Source: Halobacillus salinarum
GTDB lineage: Bacteria > Bacillota > Bacilli > Bacillales > Halobacillaceae
Length of the DNA: 64,000 nt
Reading direction: 5' to 3'
Assembly: GCF_022919095.1 (NCBI RefSeq)
Contig: NZ_CP095073.1
Location: forward strand, 3,224,001-3,288,000
Numbering within the stretch: the first letter of the stretch is position 1; every line of letters starts with the position of its first letter. Of the stretch, positions 55,999 to 64,000 are shown one piece after another. Both the position numbers and the translations under genes were made by a program. The notes below the pieces were generated by a model. The model was not told the origin of the DNA. It ran no database searches and worked only from the letters and a program-made list of their open reading frames with translations.

Positions 55999-56607
55999 AT
56001 GAATGCAGTTTTACTCAATTGCAGCTTAGAAAAAGGCAGCAAAGAAACTGATACAGAAAAACTTCTCCAGGCGTCTGCGATCCTCTTCCAAAAAGAAAAA
56101 ATAGACATCCAGAGAATTCACCTGCGTGACTTTCATATTAACTTCGGAATTACAAGCACGGTTGATAGTAATGATGACTGGCCATTTATTTTTGAAAAAA
56201 TTCTTGAAGCAGACATCGTTCTCTTTGCAACTCCGATCGCCATGGGTGATAAAAGCAGCATTGCATCCTTAATATTGGAACGGCTGCAAGGATATCACCA
56301 TATGAAAAACCGACGAGGACAAGGATTATTTTACAATAAAGTAGGGGGAGTCATTGTTGCTGATGGAGGAGATGGCGGGGCGAGACTTGCTGCCCAATCG
56401 ATACACTACCGTCTATCCATGTTAGGCTTCACGATGCCTCCAGAATCTAGTGCCATCTGTACGGAACCTCTCGTTAACTCCTCCGAAATCACAACCGAAG
56501 AAGTGCATGAACAAGTTGTAAAAATGACCTATAACGTCATTCATTTTTCAGAATTGCTTACATTTAACCCAATACCTGTGAATGAGCCGGAAGCAGAGAC
56601 GAGCTAA
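55999..56607 (+). CDS. Flavodoxin-fold NAD(P)H oxidoreductase-like protein
   Basis: 202 residues, FMN-reductase/flavodoxin-like fold: strand NAVLLNCSLEKGSKETDTEK at the start, and the FMN-contact ADIVLFATPIAMGDKSSIA near 74-92. Family members bind FMN and use NAD(P)H. ATG follows AAAGGAGGTG. Substrate unknown. Confidence 0.75.
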   Translation: MNAVLLNCSLEKGSKETDTEKLLQASAILFQKEKIDIQRIHLRDFHINFGITSTVDSNDDWPFIFEKILEADIVLFATPIAMGDKSSIASLILERLQGYHHMKNRRGQGLFYNKVGGVIVADGGDGGARLAAQSIHYRLSMLGFTMPPESSAICTEPLVNSSEITTEEVHEQVVKMTYNVIHFSELLTFNPIPVNEPEAETS

Positions 56608-56611
56608 ATGC

Positions 56612-56648
56612 ACAAGCCCTGAGCGCTACTGCTCAGGGCTTGTTCTGT
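56612..56648. terminator. Terminator between convergent genes
   Basis: ACAAGCCCTGAGC pairs with GCTCAGGGCTTGT, then TCTGTTT. It lies over the end of the protease gene. Confidence 0.8.
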
Positions 56649-57465
56649 TTCCTGTCTTTTTTCTCAAAGTAGTAATCAATGGGAACGGCAAGGCCGACTC
56701 TTCCTGCCTCTTCATCCCGCATCGTTGCAAACACTACAGCGATTACTTCCCCCTGTTTATTGATTACAGGACTTCCCGAATTACCGCAATACACGGGTGC
56801 ATCGAGCATAAGCACTGGCTTTGACCAGTCCTCCAGTTTTGTATAATCAAGGATCGTACCCTCATTGGCAATTCCGGTGAATTTTAGAGGATTCCCTATA
56901 AAATAGAAATGTTCCCCTCTTTAAAAGCGGTTTTTTCGGCTAAAGCAAGATGAGGCAGCTCATCCTCCTTAACATCCAGAACCGCTAAGTCGATTTCCGG
57001 GTAATCACCAATGACTTCTGCTTGAAACAAACCTTGCTCCTTAAAAGCAACAGAAATCCGTTTTTCTCCTTCTATCACATGATGATTCGTTAAAATCTTT
57101 CCATCTGCTGTAAAGGAAAATCCTGTCCCTTTACTCTCACCTGCTTCGACAACGACAATCGATCTTTGGTACTCATCGATCTGTTTGTTTGCTGAAAGCT
57201 GGGCTGACGTCTTTAAAAAATCGATCGCAGGAATGGAGAAAGTAGCAGGCAGTACGGCCAGAAGATTGAGCACCATTACGACAGCAATTAACCAAAATGC
57301 CCACTTGGGAAAAGGGCGTTTGGACGATGCTCGTCTCTCCCGGGCTCTCGCACGCTCCCACGCTTTTTCCTTCTCCTTTTGGACAAGCTCATAAAGCTCC
57401 TCTTCGTCAATCTCTTCATATAAATCTTCATCTATGATGTCATCTTTATCTTTACGATCCTTCAT
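56633..57465 (-). pseudogene. Membrane-anchored trypsin-like serine protease, one frameshift
   Basis: About 277 residues when one G is restored in the run complementary to 56914-56917, rejoining FKEGEHFYFIGNPLK. Acidic, Arg-rich N-terminal cytosolic tail, membrane segment near 54-76, then an HtrA/trypsin-like catalytic domain with LTNHHVIEG (His), EIDLAVLDV (Asp) and CGNSGSPV (Ser). All three triad residues are intact. ATG after GGAGGAGGGAAGAA. No PDZ domain. Confidence 0.82.
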
Positions 57466-57498
57466 TTCTTCCCTCCTCCAAATAAATGGAGTCTGGAA

Positions 57499-59532
57499 CT
57501 ACATCGCCTGAGCTTTCAAGCCTTTTTGCTGCATGCGGTACATTTGATAATAGTGTCCGCCTTCTGCAATCAGTTCATGATGTGTCCCTTGCTCAACCAT
57601 TGTACCATGATTAAGGACGAAGATTTGTTCAGCTTGCTGTATCGTAGATAAGCGATGAGCAATGACCAGGGTTGTTCTCCCTTTTTTTAAGACCTCTAAA
57701 GCTTCCTGAATCAGCTGTTCAGTTTCTGTATCAATATTTGCTGTTGCTTCATCAAGGATAAGCACCGCCGGGTCAAAAGCCAGAGCACGGGCAAATGCAA
57801 TAAGCTGCCTCTGCCCCATTGACAAAGAATCACCTTTTTCTTTTACAGGAGAGTCATAGCCATCCGGAAGCTTTTCTATAAATCGATCTGCTCCGACAGC
57901 TTTCAAGGAAGACACTGCCATTTCCCGGGAAATCGAAGAATCATTCATCGTAACATTTGAAAGAATCGTACCTGAAAAGATAAACGGGTCCTGCAAAACG
58001 ATCCCCATATGACTGCGCACCTGCTGGCGCGACCAATCTTTTATCGGCTTTCCATCAATGGTTATTTTTCCAAGCTGAGGGTCATAAAAACGAAACAACA
58101 AATTCATGACCGAGCTTTTTCCAGAGCCCGTATGACCAACAAAAGCGGCTGTCTGTCCGGCTTTTACTTCAAAGGATAGATCTTTCAGAATGTAATTATC
58201 CTTTTCATAGGCAAACGATACATGGTCAAAAGCAATATGCCCTTTGTACCTTTCCAGCTCCCTTGTTTCTACGGATTCACCGTGTTCATCAAGAACTTCG
58301 AACACACGGCCTGCGGATACCCGGGCGACTTCCAACTGCGGGAGCTGGTTTACCAAATCGGTAATGGGCTGGAATAGTCGATTTAAATAATCAACAAAAG
58401 CATAAAGGACACCGACCGTTACCAACCCTTCCACACCTAATGAAGCGGAGCCAAAGTACCAGATAAACCCGACAAAGGCTATATTTCGGAGCACATTTAC
58501 TAAGTTAAAAGAAGTAAGCGCACTTAGCCGAACTAATTTCCTCTGATAAGTAAAATGCCTTTCGTTAAGCTCCTCGAATTCATTAGAGGTTTGTTTTTCC
58601 TGACGGAAAGCTTGAATTATCGGCATTCCTTGAATCGCTTCATTAATATTGCCATTCATTTCACTGACCGTAGAACGAACCACAGTATTGTATTTTCCAC
58701 CAAGGTATTTGTACAGCTTCATCCATCCATATAGAACAGGAATCAGGGCTAAGCACATTAAGGCAAGCTTTACATTCAATAAGAACAACGCTACATAGAT
58801 GCCTGCCATGTAGAAAAAGCTTGTGACAAACGTAGCTAGTACGCGAACGTATAACTCCTTAATCGCTTCCGTATCATTAGTCACGCGAGCTACTACCTTG
58901 CCTGCAGGCTGGTTCACATAGTACTGCATAGGCAGCCTCTGCAAATGAGCAAAGAGGTCATCCCGCATTTTCCGAATGATTCGATTAGAAGACCTTTGTA
59001 AAATAAACGTATGGGAGAACTTAAATACTGCAGCGATTAACAAGAGGACTACATAAATACCTAACAGCCAGTAAATTGCCCGCTGTTCAGGTTTAAAAAA
59101 CTGATACAACGTGCTCAGAGACAGTCTCTCAGCTTTGGCAGTCACCGTTTTATCTGGTGACTTGATCGTTAATTGGTCGCCTTGCAAGCTTCGTTGCCCC
59201 TGCATTGGGACCTCCTGATTAACAAAATAATACGCTCTCTTCACTTGAACGATAGCCGCTGGTTGGGAAGCATCATCGTTTTGGTCGAGCCTGTCTTTGC
59301 GCTTATATAAATTCCCTTTGTATTCTACCGTATATCGATCGGATTGTTCGACTTGGTACCACTGGTTTTCGATTCCCACAATATGCTGATCAATCAGCCT
59401 TTTCGCTATAAATGGACCAGTGAGTTCAAGTGCCACTGCAATAATTAAGCATACTAGTCCGATAAGGATGCTGTTCTTGAATTTCCAGGCATACATAAAC
59501 AGTTTTCTTTCAGTAGAAGGCTGTTTTTTCAT
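57499..59532 (-). CDS. bmrD: Multidrug ABC exporter subunit, BmrD-like (YheH)
   Basis: 677 residues, full-length half-transporter. An extracytoplasmic insertion of about 95 residues separates the first two helices (QWYQVEQSDRYTVEYKGNLY), as in B. subtilis YheH/BmrD (673 residues). Complete nucleotide-binding domain: Walker A GHTGSGKSS, signature LSMGQRQLI, Walker B VLILDEATANID with the catalytic Glu, switch His. Partner of the gene upstream, four-base overlap. Confidence 0.9.
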   Translation of the reverse strand: MKKQPSTERKLFMYAWKFKNSILIGLVCLIIAVALELTGPFIAKRLIDQHIVGIENQWYQVEQSDRYTVEYKGNLYKRKDRLDQNDDASQPAAIVQVKRAYYFVNQEVPMQGQRSLQGDQLTIKSPDKTVTAKAERLSLSTLYQFFKPEQRAIYWLLGIYVVLLLIAAVFKFSHTFILQRSSNRIIRKMRDDLFAHLQRLPMQYYVNQPAGKVVARVTNDTEAIKELYVRVLATFVTSFFYMAGIYVALFLLNVKLALMCLALIPVLYGWMKLYKYLGGKYNTVVRSTVSEMNGNINEAIQGMPIIQAFRQEKQTSNEFEELNERHFTYQRKLVRLSALTSFNLVNVLRNIAFVGFIWYFGSASLGVEGLVTVGVLYAFVDYLNRLFQPITDLVNQLPQLEVARVSAGRVFEVLDEHGESVETRELERYKGHIAFDHVSFAYEKDNYILKDLSFEVKAGQTAAFVGHTGSGKSSVMNLLFRFYDPQLGKITIDGKPIKDWSRQQVRSHMGIVLQDPFIFSGTILSNVTMNDSSISREMAVSSLKAVGADRFIEKLPDGYDSPVKEKGDSLSMGQRQLIAFARALAFDPAVLILDEATANIDTETEQLIQEALEVLKKGRTTLVIAHRLSTIQQAEQIFVLNHGTMVEQGTHHELIAEGGHYYQMYRMQQKGLKAQAM

Positions 59533-61271
59533 GATCTCACCTCACTTAACTGCTGTCTCTCGAATTGTGTCTGATACCAGCCAATCCGGTTCATTAATTC
59601 TTCATGTGTTCCTTCTTCGACAATTTTTCCATCCTCAAGCACGATAATCTTATCCGCATGGGTGACAGCGGTTAAACGATGAGCCGTAATAATTGTTGTT
59701 TTTCCTTTTCGCTGATCACGCAGTTGATCAATAATGTTCGCTTCGGTTTTACCATCAACGGCAGACATCGCATCATCAAGGATGAGTATTTCCGGTTCCA
59801 TAATGAAGGCCCTGGCTATGGAAACCCGCTGCTTCTGTCCACCAGAAAGCGTAACACCGCTTTCCCCAACTTTCGTATCCAATCCTTCCGGCAGACTTTT
59901 GATATCGTCAAGAAAGTGAGCAAGTTCGAGTACTCGGAATATGTCTTCGTCACTTGCCCCCTGCTTCCCGAACTGAATATTTTCACGAACGGTTTTGGAA
60001 AACAGAATCTGATCCTGCGGTACATACCCAATCCATGAGCGTGTCGTTTCCAAATCCAGCTCTTCAAGATTTACTCCATTAATTTGAAGAGCCCCCTCAA
60101 TACCTGGGTACTGCCTTAACAACTGACGTAGTAATGTTGTCTTTCCAGAGCCGGTTTTCCCCACAACTCCAAGTGTCTCTCCTCGTTTTACCGCTATATT
60201 GATATCTTCAAGTCCCTTCGATTCTACTTCGGGATATTGGAAAGAGACATTTCTAAATGATATTTCATCGGGCTGGTCAAGTCGTTTCGGCTTGGAAGGA
60301 GCAGCTACATCCGGCTTGTAATTTAAAGTCGTATTCACACGATCAAGCGAAGCATTTCCTCGCTGCATCACATTAATGAGCTCTCCAACTGCAAACATCG
60401 GCCAGATCAGCATACCTAAATAGACGTTGAATGAAACCATTTCACCAAGGGTTATCGCGTTATGAAAAACGAGAGAAGCACCGTAACCCAACCCAATCGT
60501 ATAAGAAAGTCCTACAAGAATTTGAATGGTAGGTTCAAATAGAGCATCCACCTTTGCGACCTGGACATTTTTGTCGTAGACATCCTCTGTCATATCCTGA
60601 AACCGCTTTTCGTCGTTCTCCTCCTGGACAAAAGCGCGAAGCACCCTTACGCCCCTTACCGATTCAAGAACATTATTATTCATCTCTCCAAAGGCATTTT
60701 GTGCCTCCATAAATCGCGAATGAATCACTTTACCGTAACGGTTCATAACTAAAGCCATGACCGGCAGCGGGATCAGTGCTGCTAAAGTAAGTGCCCAGCT
60801 GATCGTAAACCCCATCATCATAATAATCAGGATCATGAAAATGGTAGAATCCACGAGCGTTAATATTCCAAATCCTGCGGTCATCGTCAATGCTTTTAAA
60901 TCGTTGGTCGCACGGGCCATTAAATCCCCGGTGCGATTTTTACCAAAAAAAGTTGGAGTCATCTTCAAAAAGTGGTTCATTAGACGTGAACGCATCGTCT
61001 TTTCCATAATCATAGCTCCACTAAACAGCGTGTAATCCCATAAGTAGGATATCGTATAGCTGGCAACTGTGAGACCGCCATAAATCAACAGGATGTGGAG
61101 CAGTTTATCCATTGTTAATGAGTTGAATTGGATTTCATCAATAGCCATCCCCACCAGTTTAGGAGGCAGCAAGTCAATCGCACTCACAATAATTAATGCA
61201 ATAATCGCAAATGTATAACGTTTCCAATATTTTTTAAAAAACCAGCCTAACTTAAATAAAACACTAAACAT
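59529..61271 (-). CDS. bmrC: Multidrug ABC exporter subunit, BmrC-like (YheI)
   Basis: 580 residues, matching B. subtilis YheI/BmrC (585). Six membrane segments then nucleotide-binding domain: Walker A GKTGSGKTT, signature LSGGQKQRV, Walker B ILILDDAMSAVD, where Asp replaces the catalytic Glu, the known degenerate-site feature of this heterodimer. ATG follows GGGCGGAG. Preceded by two leader ORFs and a terminator. Confidence 0.9.
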   Translation of the reverse strand: MFSVLFKLGWFFKKYWKRYTFAIIALIIVSAIDLLPPKLVGMAIDEIQFNSLTMDKLLHILLIYGGLTVASYTISYLWDYTLFSGAMIMEKTMRSRLMNHFLKMTPTFFGKNRTGDLMARATNDLKALTMTAGFGILTLVDSTIFMILIIMMMGFTISWALTLAALIPLPVMALVMNRYGKVIHSRFMEAQNAFGEMNNNVLESVRGVRVLRAFVQEENDEKRFQDMTEDVYDKNVQVAKVDALFEPTIQILVGLSYTIGLGYGASLVFHNAITLGEMVSFNVYLGMLIWPMFAVGELINVMQRGNASLDRVNTTLNYKPDVAAPSKPKRLDQPDEISFRNVSFQYPEVESKGLEDINIAVKRGETLGVVGKTGSGKTTLLRQLLRQYPGIEGALQINGVNLEELDLETTRSWIGYVPQDQILFSKTVRENIQFGKQGASDEDIFRVLELAHFLDDIKSLPEGLDTKVGESGVTLSGGQKQRVSIARAFIMEPEILILDDAMSAVDGKTEANIIDQLRDQRKGKTTIITAHRLTAVTHADKIIVLEDGKIVEEGTHEELMNRIGWYQTQFERQQLSEVRS

Positions 61272-61303
61272 ACTCTTCTCCGCCCTTCAGTTGTATTCCA
61301 TTG

Positions 61304-61360
61304 CTAACCGCTTTCTTTCCAATCTTCGTTCCATTCTTGAATCACCACATTCAGTTTCAT
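61304..61360 (-). CDS. Leader peptide 2 upstream of bmrC-like gene
   Basis: 18-codon ORF MKLNVVIQEWNEDWKESG with an excellent GAGGAGGATAACGAT site. It ends 32 bases before the exporter start. It lies between the terminator and the exporter gene. Confidence 0.6.
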   Translation of the reverse strand: MKLNVVIQEWNEDWKESG

Positions 61361-61434
61361 ATCGTTATCCTCCTCATAAGTATTTATAGAAACAGTCCTC
61401 TTCCAATCGAGAACGGCATCCCACCAAAAGACAC

Positions 61435-61464
61435 AAAAAAAGCATACGTCCCCAGACGTATGCT
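61435..61464 (-). terminator. Attenuator terminator of exporter leader
   Basis: On the - strand AGCATACGTC, loop TGGG, GACGTATGCT followed by TTTTTT. It lies between the two leader ORFs. Confidence 0.85.
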
Positions 61465-61534
61465 TCATAAACATATGGCAGCGGTCACGCAAAACAGTGA
61501 CCAGAATGATTGAGTTAAATACAAAACTTCCTGC

Positions 61535-61594
61535 TCATATCCAAGTCACGATCATTATGAAATTAACTGTGTAAGTAGCTTGTTGATTCTCCAT
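61535..61594 (-). CDS. Leader peptide 1 upstream of bmrC-like gene
   Basis: 19-codon ORF MENQQATYTVNFIMIVTWI after AAAGGAGGTCACGATCATC. The ribosome-site region GTCACGATCAT can pair with ATGATCGTGAC near its end, and a downstream GGTCAC/GTGACC hairpin shares these bases, giving alternative folds. B. subtilis bmrCD is known to be controlled by a leader ORF (bmrB) with ribosome-mediated attenuation; this layout is analogous. Confidence 0.6.
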   Translation of the reverse strand: MENQQATYTVNFIMIVTWI

Positions 61595-61695
61595 GATGAT
61601 CGTGACCTCCTTTGTGTTAATGATTATTAATTATATAATTTTCAAAAAATTAATTCAACCACTCTTACGTAAAAAGTGTTAAAAAATATTCATCT

Positions 61696-62718
61696 TTATG
61701 CATTGACATTTTTACCAATAATAATAACAAAGGCAAGGATAAGGACAATAACCGCGACGAAAACGATGGACAGTGGTCGTGATACATTCGCTTTCTGAAC
61801 CTCCACCCATCGTACAGGACGAATTCCGCTAATCGAAAAAATAATCACAGCGGATAGCAAGATCGACATAATGTTAACGGTTAATAGAAGAAATGCTCCG
61901 TATCCATGCAAAAAAGAGCCATCCCCAAGCGACATCCCCATCGCGACGGTTGGTGGAAGTAAAGCTACGGCCACCATGACGCCGACGAGATTTCCAGACA
62001 AGCGGTTTAAAAACGCCAATGCCCCAGCGGCACCAGAAGCTACACCTAGAAAGATATCAATAATCGTCACTTTCGTCCGGTCCAAATATTGATCCGTATT
62101 CATGCCAAGGTCGGAAAAATAGCCAAAAATAACAGAAATAAGTAAAACAATAATAATACCATACAAGGATGTAATGGCCGCTTTGCCTAACAGCTTATAA
62201 TCACCAAGCACCGCAGAAAAAGCAACCGCAATGACCGGCCCTATCATTGGTGCAATCACCATAGCCCCTATAACTACTGCTTCACTATCCTTAAGAAAAC
62301 CAACGGTCGCGACAATAGCGGATAAAATAATCATCAGCGAGTAATTCCAAGTAACTCTTCCGTTCTTTTCTACAGCATTAATCAATTCCTGCCGGCTGGC
62401 GCGCAGCAGCCTGGCGTTCTCTTTTTCTTTTTCTTTCGATTCTTCTTCATCCTTTGAACCCTCGTTGACTGTTTCTTTGGAAAAATAAGTTTGTACCGGA
62501 ATAAGCATCGTTTCGAAGCCTTCTACTACGTTTGAGACCCCTTCCAGGTAATTCAGAATTTCTTCTACATCTCTTGTTTTTACTAAAATTCTAACGAGCA
62601 TTCTTTCCTCTGATTCAGTAGAAAGCCAATAGGATTGATGGTCAAATTCCTTGAGCTTTTCATCGATGGCTTCAAAGTGATGATGAGGGATATAAACTTC
62701 AACCAATTGCAATTCCAA
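61696..62718 (-). CDS. DUF389 family membrane protein
   Basis: 340 residues. Cytosolic N-terminal third (about 1-110) then DUF389 transmembrane domain with about seven segments; DSEAVVIGAMVIAPMIGPVIA is the family signature. Start is TTG at 62718 after GGGGTGAG. Function unknown; long charged KDEEESKEKEKENARL linker between parts. Confidence 0.88.
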   Translation of the reverse strand: MELQLVEVYIPHHHFEAIDEKLKEFDHQSYWLSTESEERMLVRILVKTRDVEEILNYLEGVSNVVEGFETMLIPVQTYFSKETVNEGSKDEEESKEKEKENARLLRASRQELINAVEKNGRVTWNYSLMIILSAIVATVGFLKDSEAVVIGAMVIAPMIGPVIAVAFSAVLGDYKLLGKAAITSLYGIIIVLLISVIFGYFSDLGMNTDQYLDRTKVTIIDIFLGVASGAAGALAFLNRLSGNLVGVMVAVALLPPTVAMGMSLGDGSFLHGYGAFLLLTVNIMSILLSAVIIFSISGIRPVRWVEVQKANVSRPLSIVFVAVIVLILAFVIIIGKNVNA

Positions 62719-62820
62719 TCATCTCACCCCTTTTTCTTCATTATCTCCTTTTTTATCCTTTTCATGAAATTTGGTATCCTTCCCCTCCATTTTTTATAGA
62801 AAACGAATCACCAATTAATT

Positions 62821-62849
62821 AAATATTGTTTCTCATTTTCCGCATACTA
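62821..62849 (+). promoter_or_regulatory. Sigma-G type promoter of GerA-family gene
   Basis: AAATA at 62821-62825, 17-base spacer, CATACTA at 62843-62849. It matches the forespore consensus and the promoter of the YhcN-like gene. Confidence 0.7.
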
Positions 62850-62881
62850 ATGGCATCAAAACTTCAACAGAAGGTGAAGAA

Positions 62882-64000
62882 ATGACTCAACAGCTTCCGC
62901 TTACTTTGCAAGCCTATGATGACGCTATGCAGGAACAATTCAATTACAGCCCGGATCTTGTCAAGAAAGTCTTTCATATCAAAGGCCAGGAGATCGTCAT
63001 TCATTTTATCTCTTACCAGGTAAACAAAGAAACACTAGAAAGAGAATTGTTAACTCCTCTTATGCAGGCGAGAAGACCATGGTCCATAAACGACTTGCAA
63101 AACCGAATCCCCATTGCGGTAAGCCAAGTGACCGACTGTATGAATAAAGCGACTCAGGAGCTCATCCACGGGGCCGTATCCATCTACATCCCAGGAGCGA
63201 AATATACGGTTTTATTTTCTCTTCCTGAACAATCCAAGCGGCAGCTTGCCCGCGCTGAAACTGAGTCCCTCGTTTTCGGTCCTCAGATCGCGTTTACAGA
63301 ATCCTTAGAAACGAACCTTAACGTACTCCGCTGGCGTATGGATACCGATGATTTAGTCGTCGAGAAATTTCTTGTAGGAGAAAGACTCAAGTCAGAAATT
63401 CGGTTGGTTTATTTAAAATCGCTTGCCAATGATGAAAATGTTAATGCATTTCGTGAAAGGATCGACAAACTTGAAGTGGACCAAATCGAAGATACAAGTG
63501 TTCTCGGACAATATATTGAGGATTCTTCAAGCACTGTCTTCCCGCAGCTCATTTTCACTGAGCTGCCCGACCGCTTCTGCAGTTCTTTGGCGAAGGGGCG
63601 TGTAGGCGTATTAGTCGACAAGAGTCCATCGGCATTGCTTGGACCAATGACGCTGTTCAGCTTTTTTGAATCTACGGAAGATGTATATATGCGCTGGAAC
63701 ATGGGGACATTTATCCGCCTCCTTAGGTTCTCAGCCATGTTCATATCCATAATATTAACACCTATGTATGTAGCTGCGCTCTCCTATCATTATGAAATCA
63801 TACCTTCAACGTTGCTTGTTTCCCTCGGCCAGTCCAGATCGACAGTCCCTTTTCCACCCGTATTTGAAGCCATCATGCTTGAACTGCTCATAGAACTGCT
63901 GAGAGAAGCAGGGGCAAGGCTCCCGACTAAGGTAGGACAAACAATGGGTATCGTAGGAGGTATTGTACTTGGTCAGGCGGCTGTTAAAGCAGGATTTACG
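62882..64000 (+). CDS. GerA-family spore germination protein (N-terminal part)
   Basis: At least 373 residues, open at the window edge. A-subunit of a GerA-type germinant receptor: N-terminal cytosolic domain (about 1-265) with VSIYIPGAKYTVLF and FGPQIAFTESLETNLNVLRWRM, then membrane domain beginning FIRLLRFSAMFISIILTPMYVAAL. ATG follows AAGGTG. Subunits B and C, if present, lie beyond 64000. Expressed from the sigma-G-type promoter, as expected for forespore receptors. Confidence 0.88.
   Translation, partial: MTQQLPLTLQAYDDAMQEQFNYSPDLVKKVFHIKGQEIVIHFISYQVNKETLERELLTPLMQARRPWSINDLQNRIPIAVSQVTDCMNKATQELIHGAVSIYIPGAKYTVLFSLPEQSKRQLARAETESLVFGPQIAFTESLETNLNVLRWRMDTDDLVVEKFLVGERLKSEIRLVYLKSLANDENVNAFRERIDKLEVDQIEDTSVLGQYIEDSSSTVFPQLIFTELPDRFCSSLAKGRVGVLVDKSPSALLGPMTLFSFFESTEDVYMRWNMGTFIRLLRFSAMFISIILTPMYVAALSYHYEIIPSTLLVSLGQSRSTVPFPPVFEAIMLELLIELLREAGARLPTKVGQTMGIVGGIVLGQAAVKAGFT

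Noticed and set aside
61304-61492. Longer 62-codon reading of the second exporter leader
   Set aside because: It reads through the terminator hairpin and has no ribosome site at its start; the internal ATG at 61360 has an excellent site.

Overview
The window reads as chromosome of a low-GC, spore-forming Gram-positive bacterium of the family Bacillaceae. Evidence: sporulation and germination genes (SpoVR, a YhcN/YlaJ lipoprotein, a GerA-family protein), the SigI-RsgI pair, strong AGGAGG ribosome sites throughout, and a block like the B. subtilis yhcN-yhcX-yhcYZ-yhdB region. A Na+/H+ antiporter-family gene and general similarity suggest a halotolerant relative (Halobacillus/Virgibacillus type), but the species cannot be fixed from this window. 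No rRNA, tRNA, CRISPR array or prophage was seen.

Layout. 1-5.7 kb: manganese efflux gene with an MntR box, a Gly/Pro repeat protein, AzlCD and an NhaC-family transporter behind a long structured leader. 5.7-12.9 kb: acetyltransferases, a beta-lactamase-fold hydrolase, a cobalamin-binding-like protein, two nearly identical cold-shock genes and methionine aminopeptidase. 12.9-25.7 kb: an ABC exporter, SulP transporter, metabolic and small unknown genes, D-amino acid transaminase, and a stand-alone UMP-kinase-like gene behind a leader peptide and terminator. 26-29.7 kb: a c-di-GMP-I riboswitch, then a PLP decarboxylase translationally coupled to a chemoreceptor. 30-33.2 kb: SpoVR and a SEFIR-domain/membrane-protein pair. 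33.3-42.7 kb: one long unit of oligopeptide ABC transporter, DUF1028 protein, PucR-type regulator and amidohydrolase. 42.8-43.4 kb: IS1182-type transposase remnant and a 119-bp inverted-repeat element. 43.4-52.4 kb: YhgE/Pip protein with its TetR regulator and two matching operators, spore lipoprotein, YhcYZ two-component pair, YhcX. 52.5-64 kb: TetR, SigI-RsgI, a trypsin-like protease, a BmrCD-type multidrug exporter with a two-peptide leader, DUF389 protein, and the start of a GerA-type gene running off the window.

Regulation by RNA is the main theme: a c-di-GMP riboswitch, a NhaC leader with pseudoknot and terminator, and two leader-peptide attenuators built on the same plan. Protein-level control is visible as an MntR box, TetR operators and sigma-G promoters.

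Six genes are interrupted, by eight single-base losses in all. Every one falls in a G or C run and is repaired by restoring one base. This pattern points to undercalled homopolymers in the assembly rather than six independent pseudogenes, so these genes should be treated as probably intact until resequenced.
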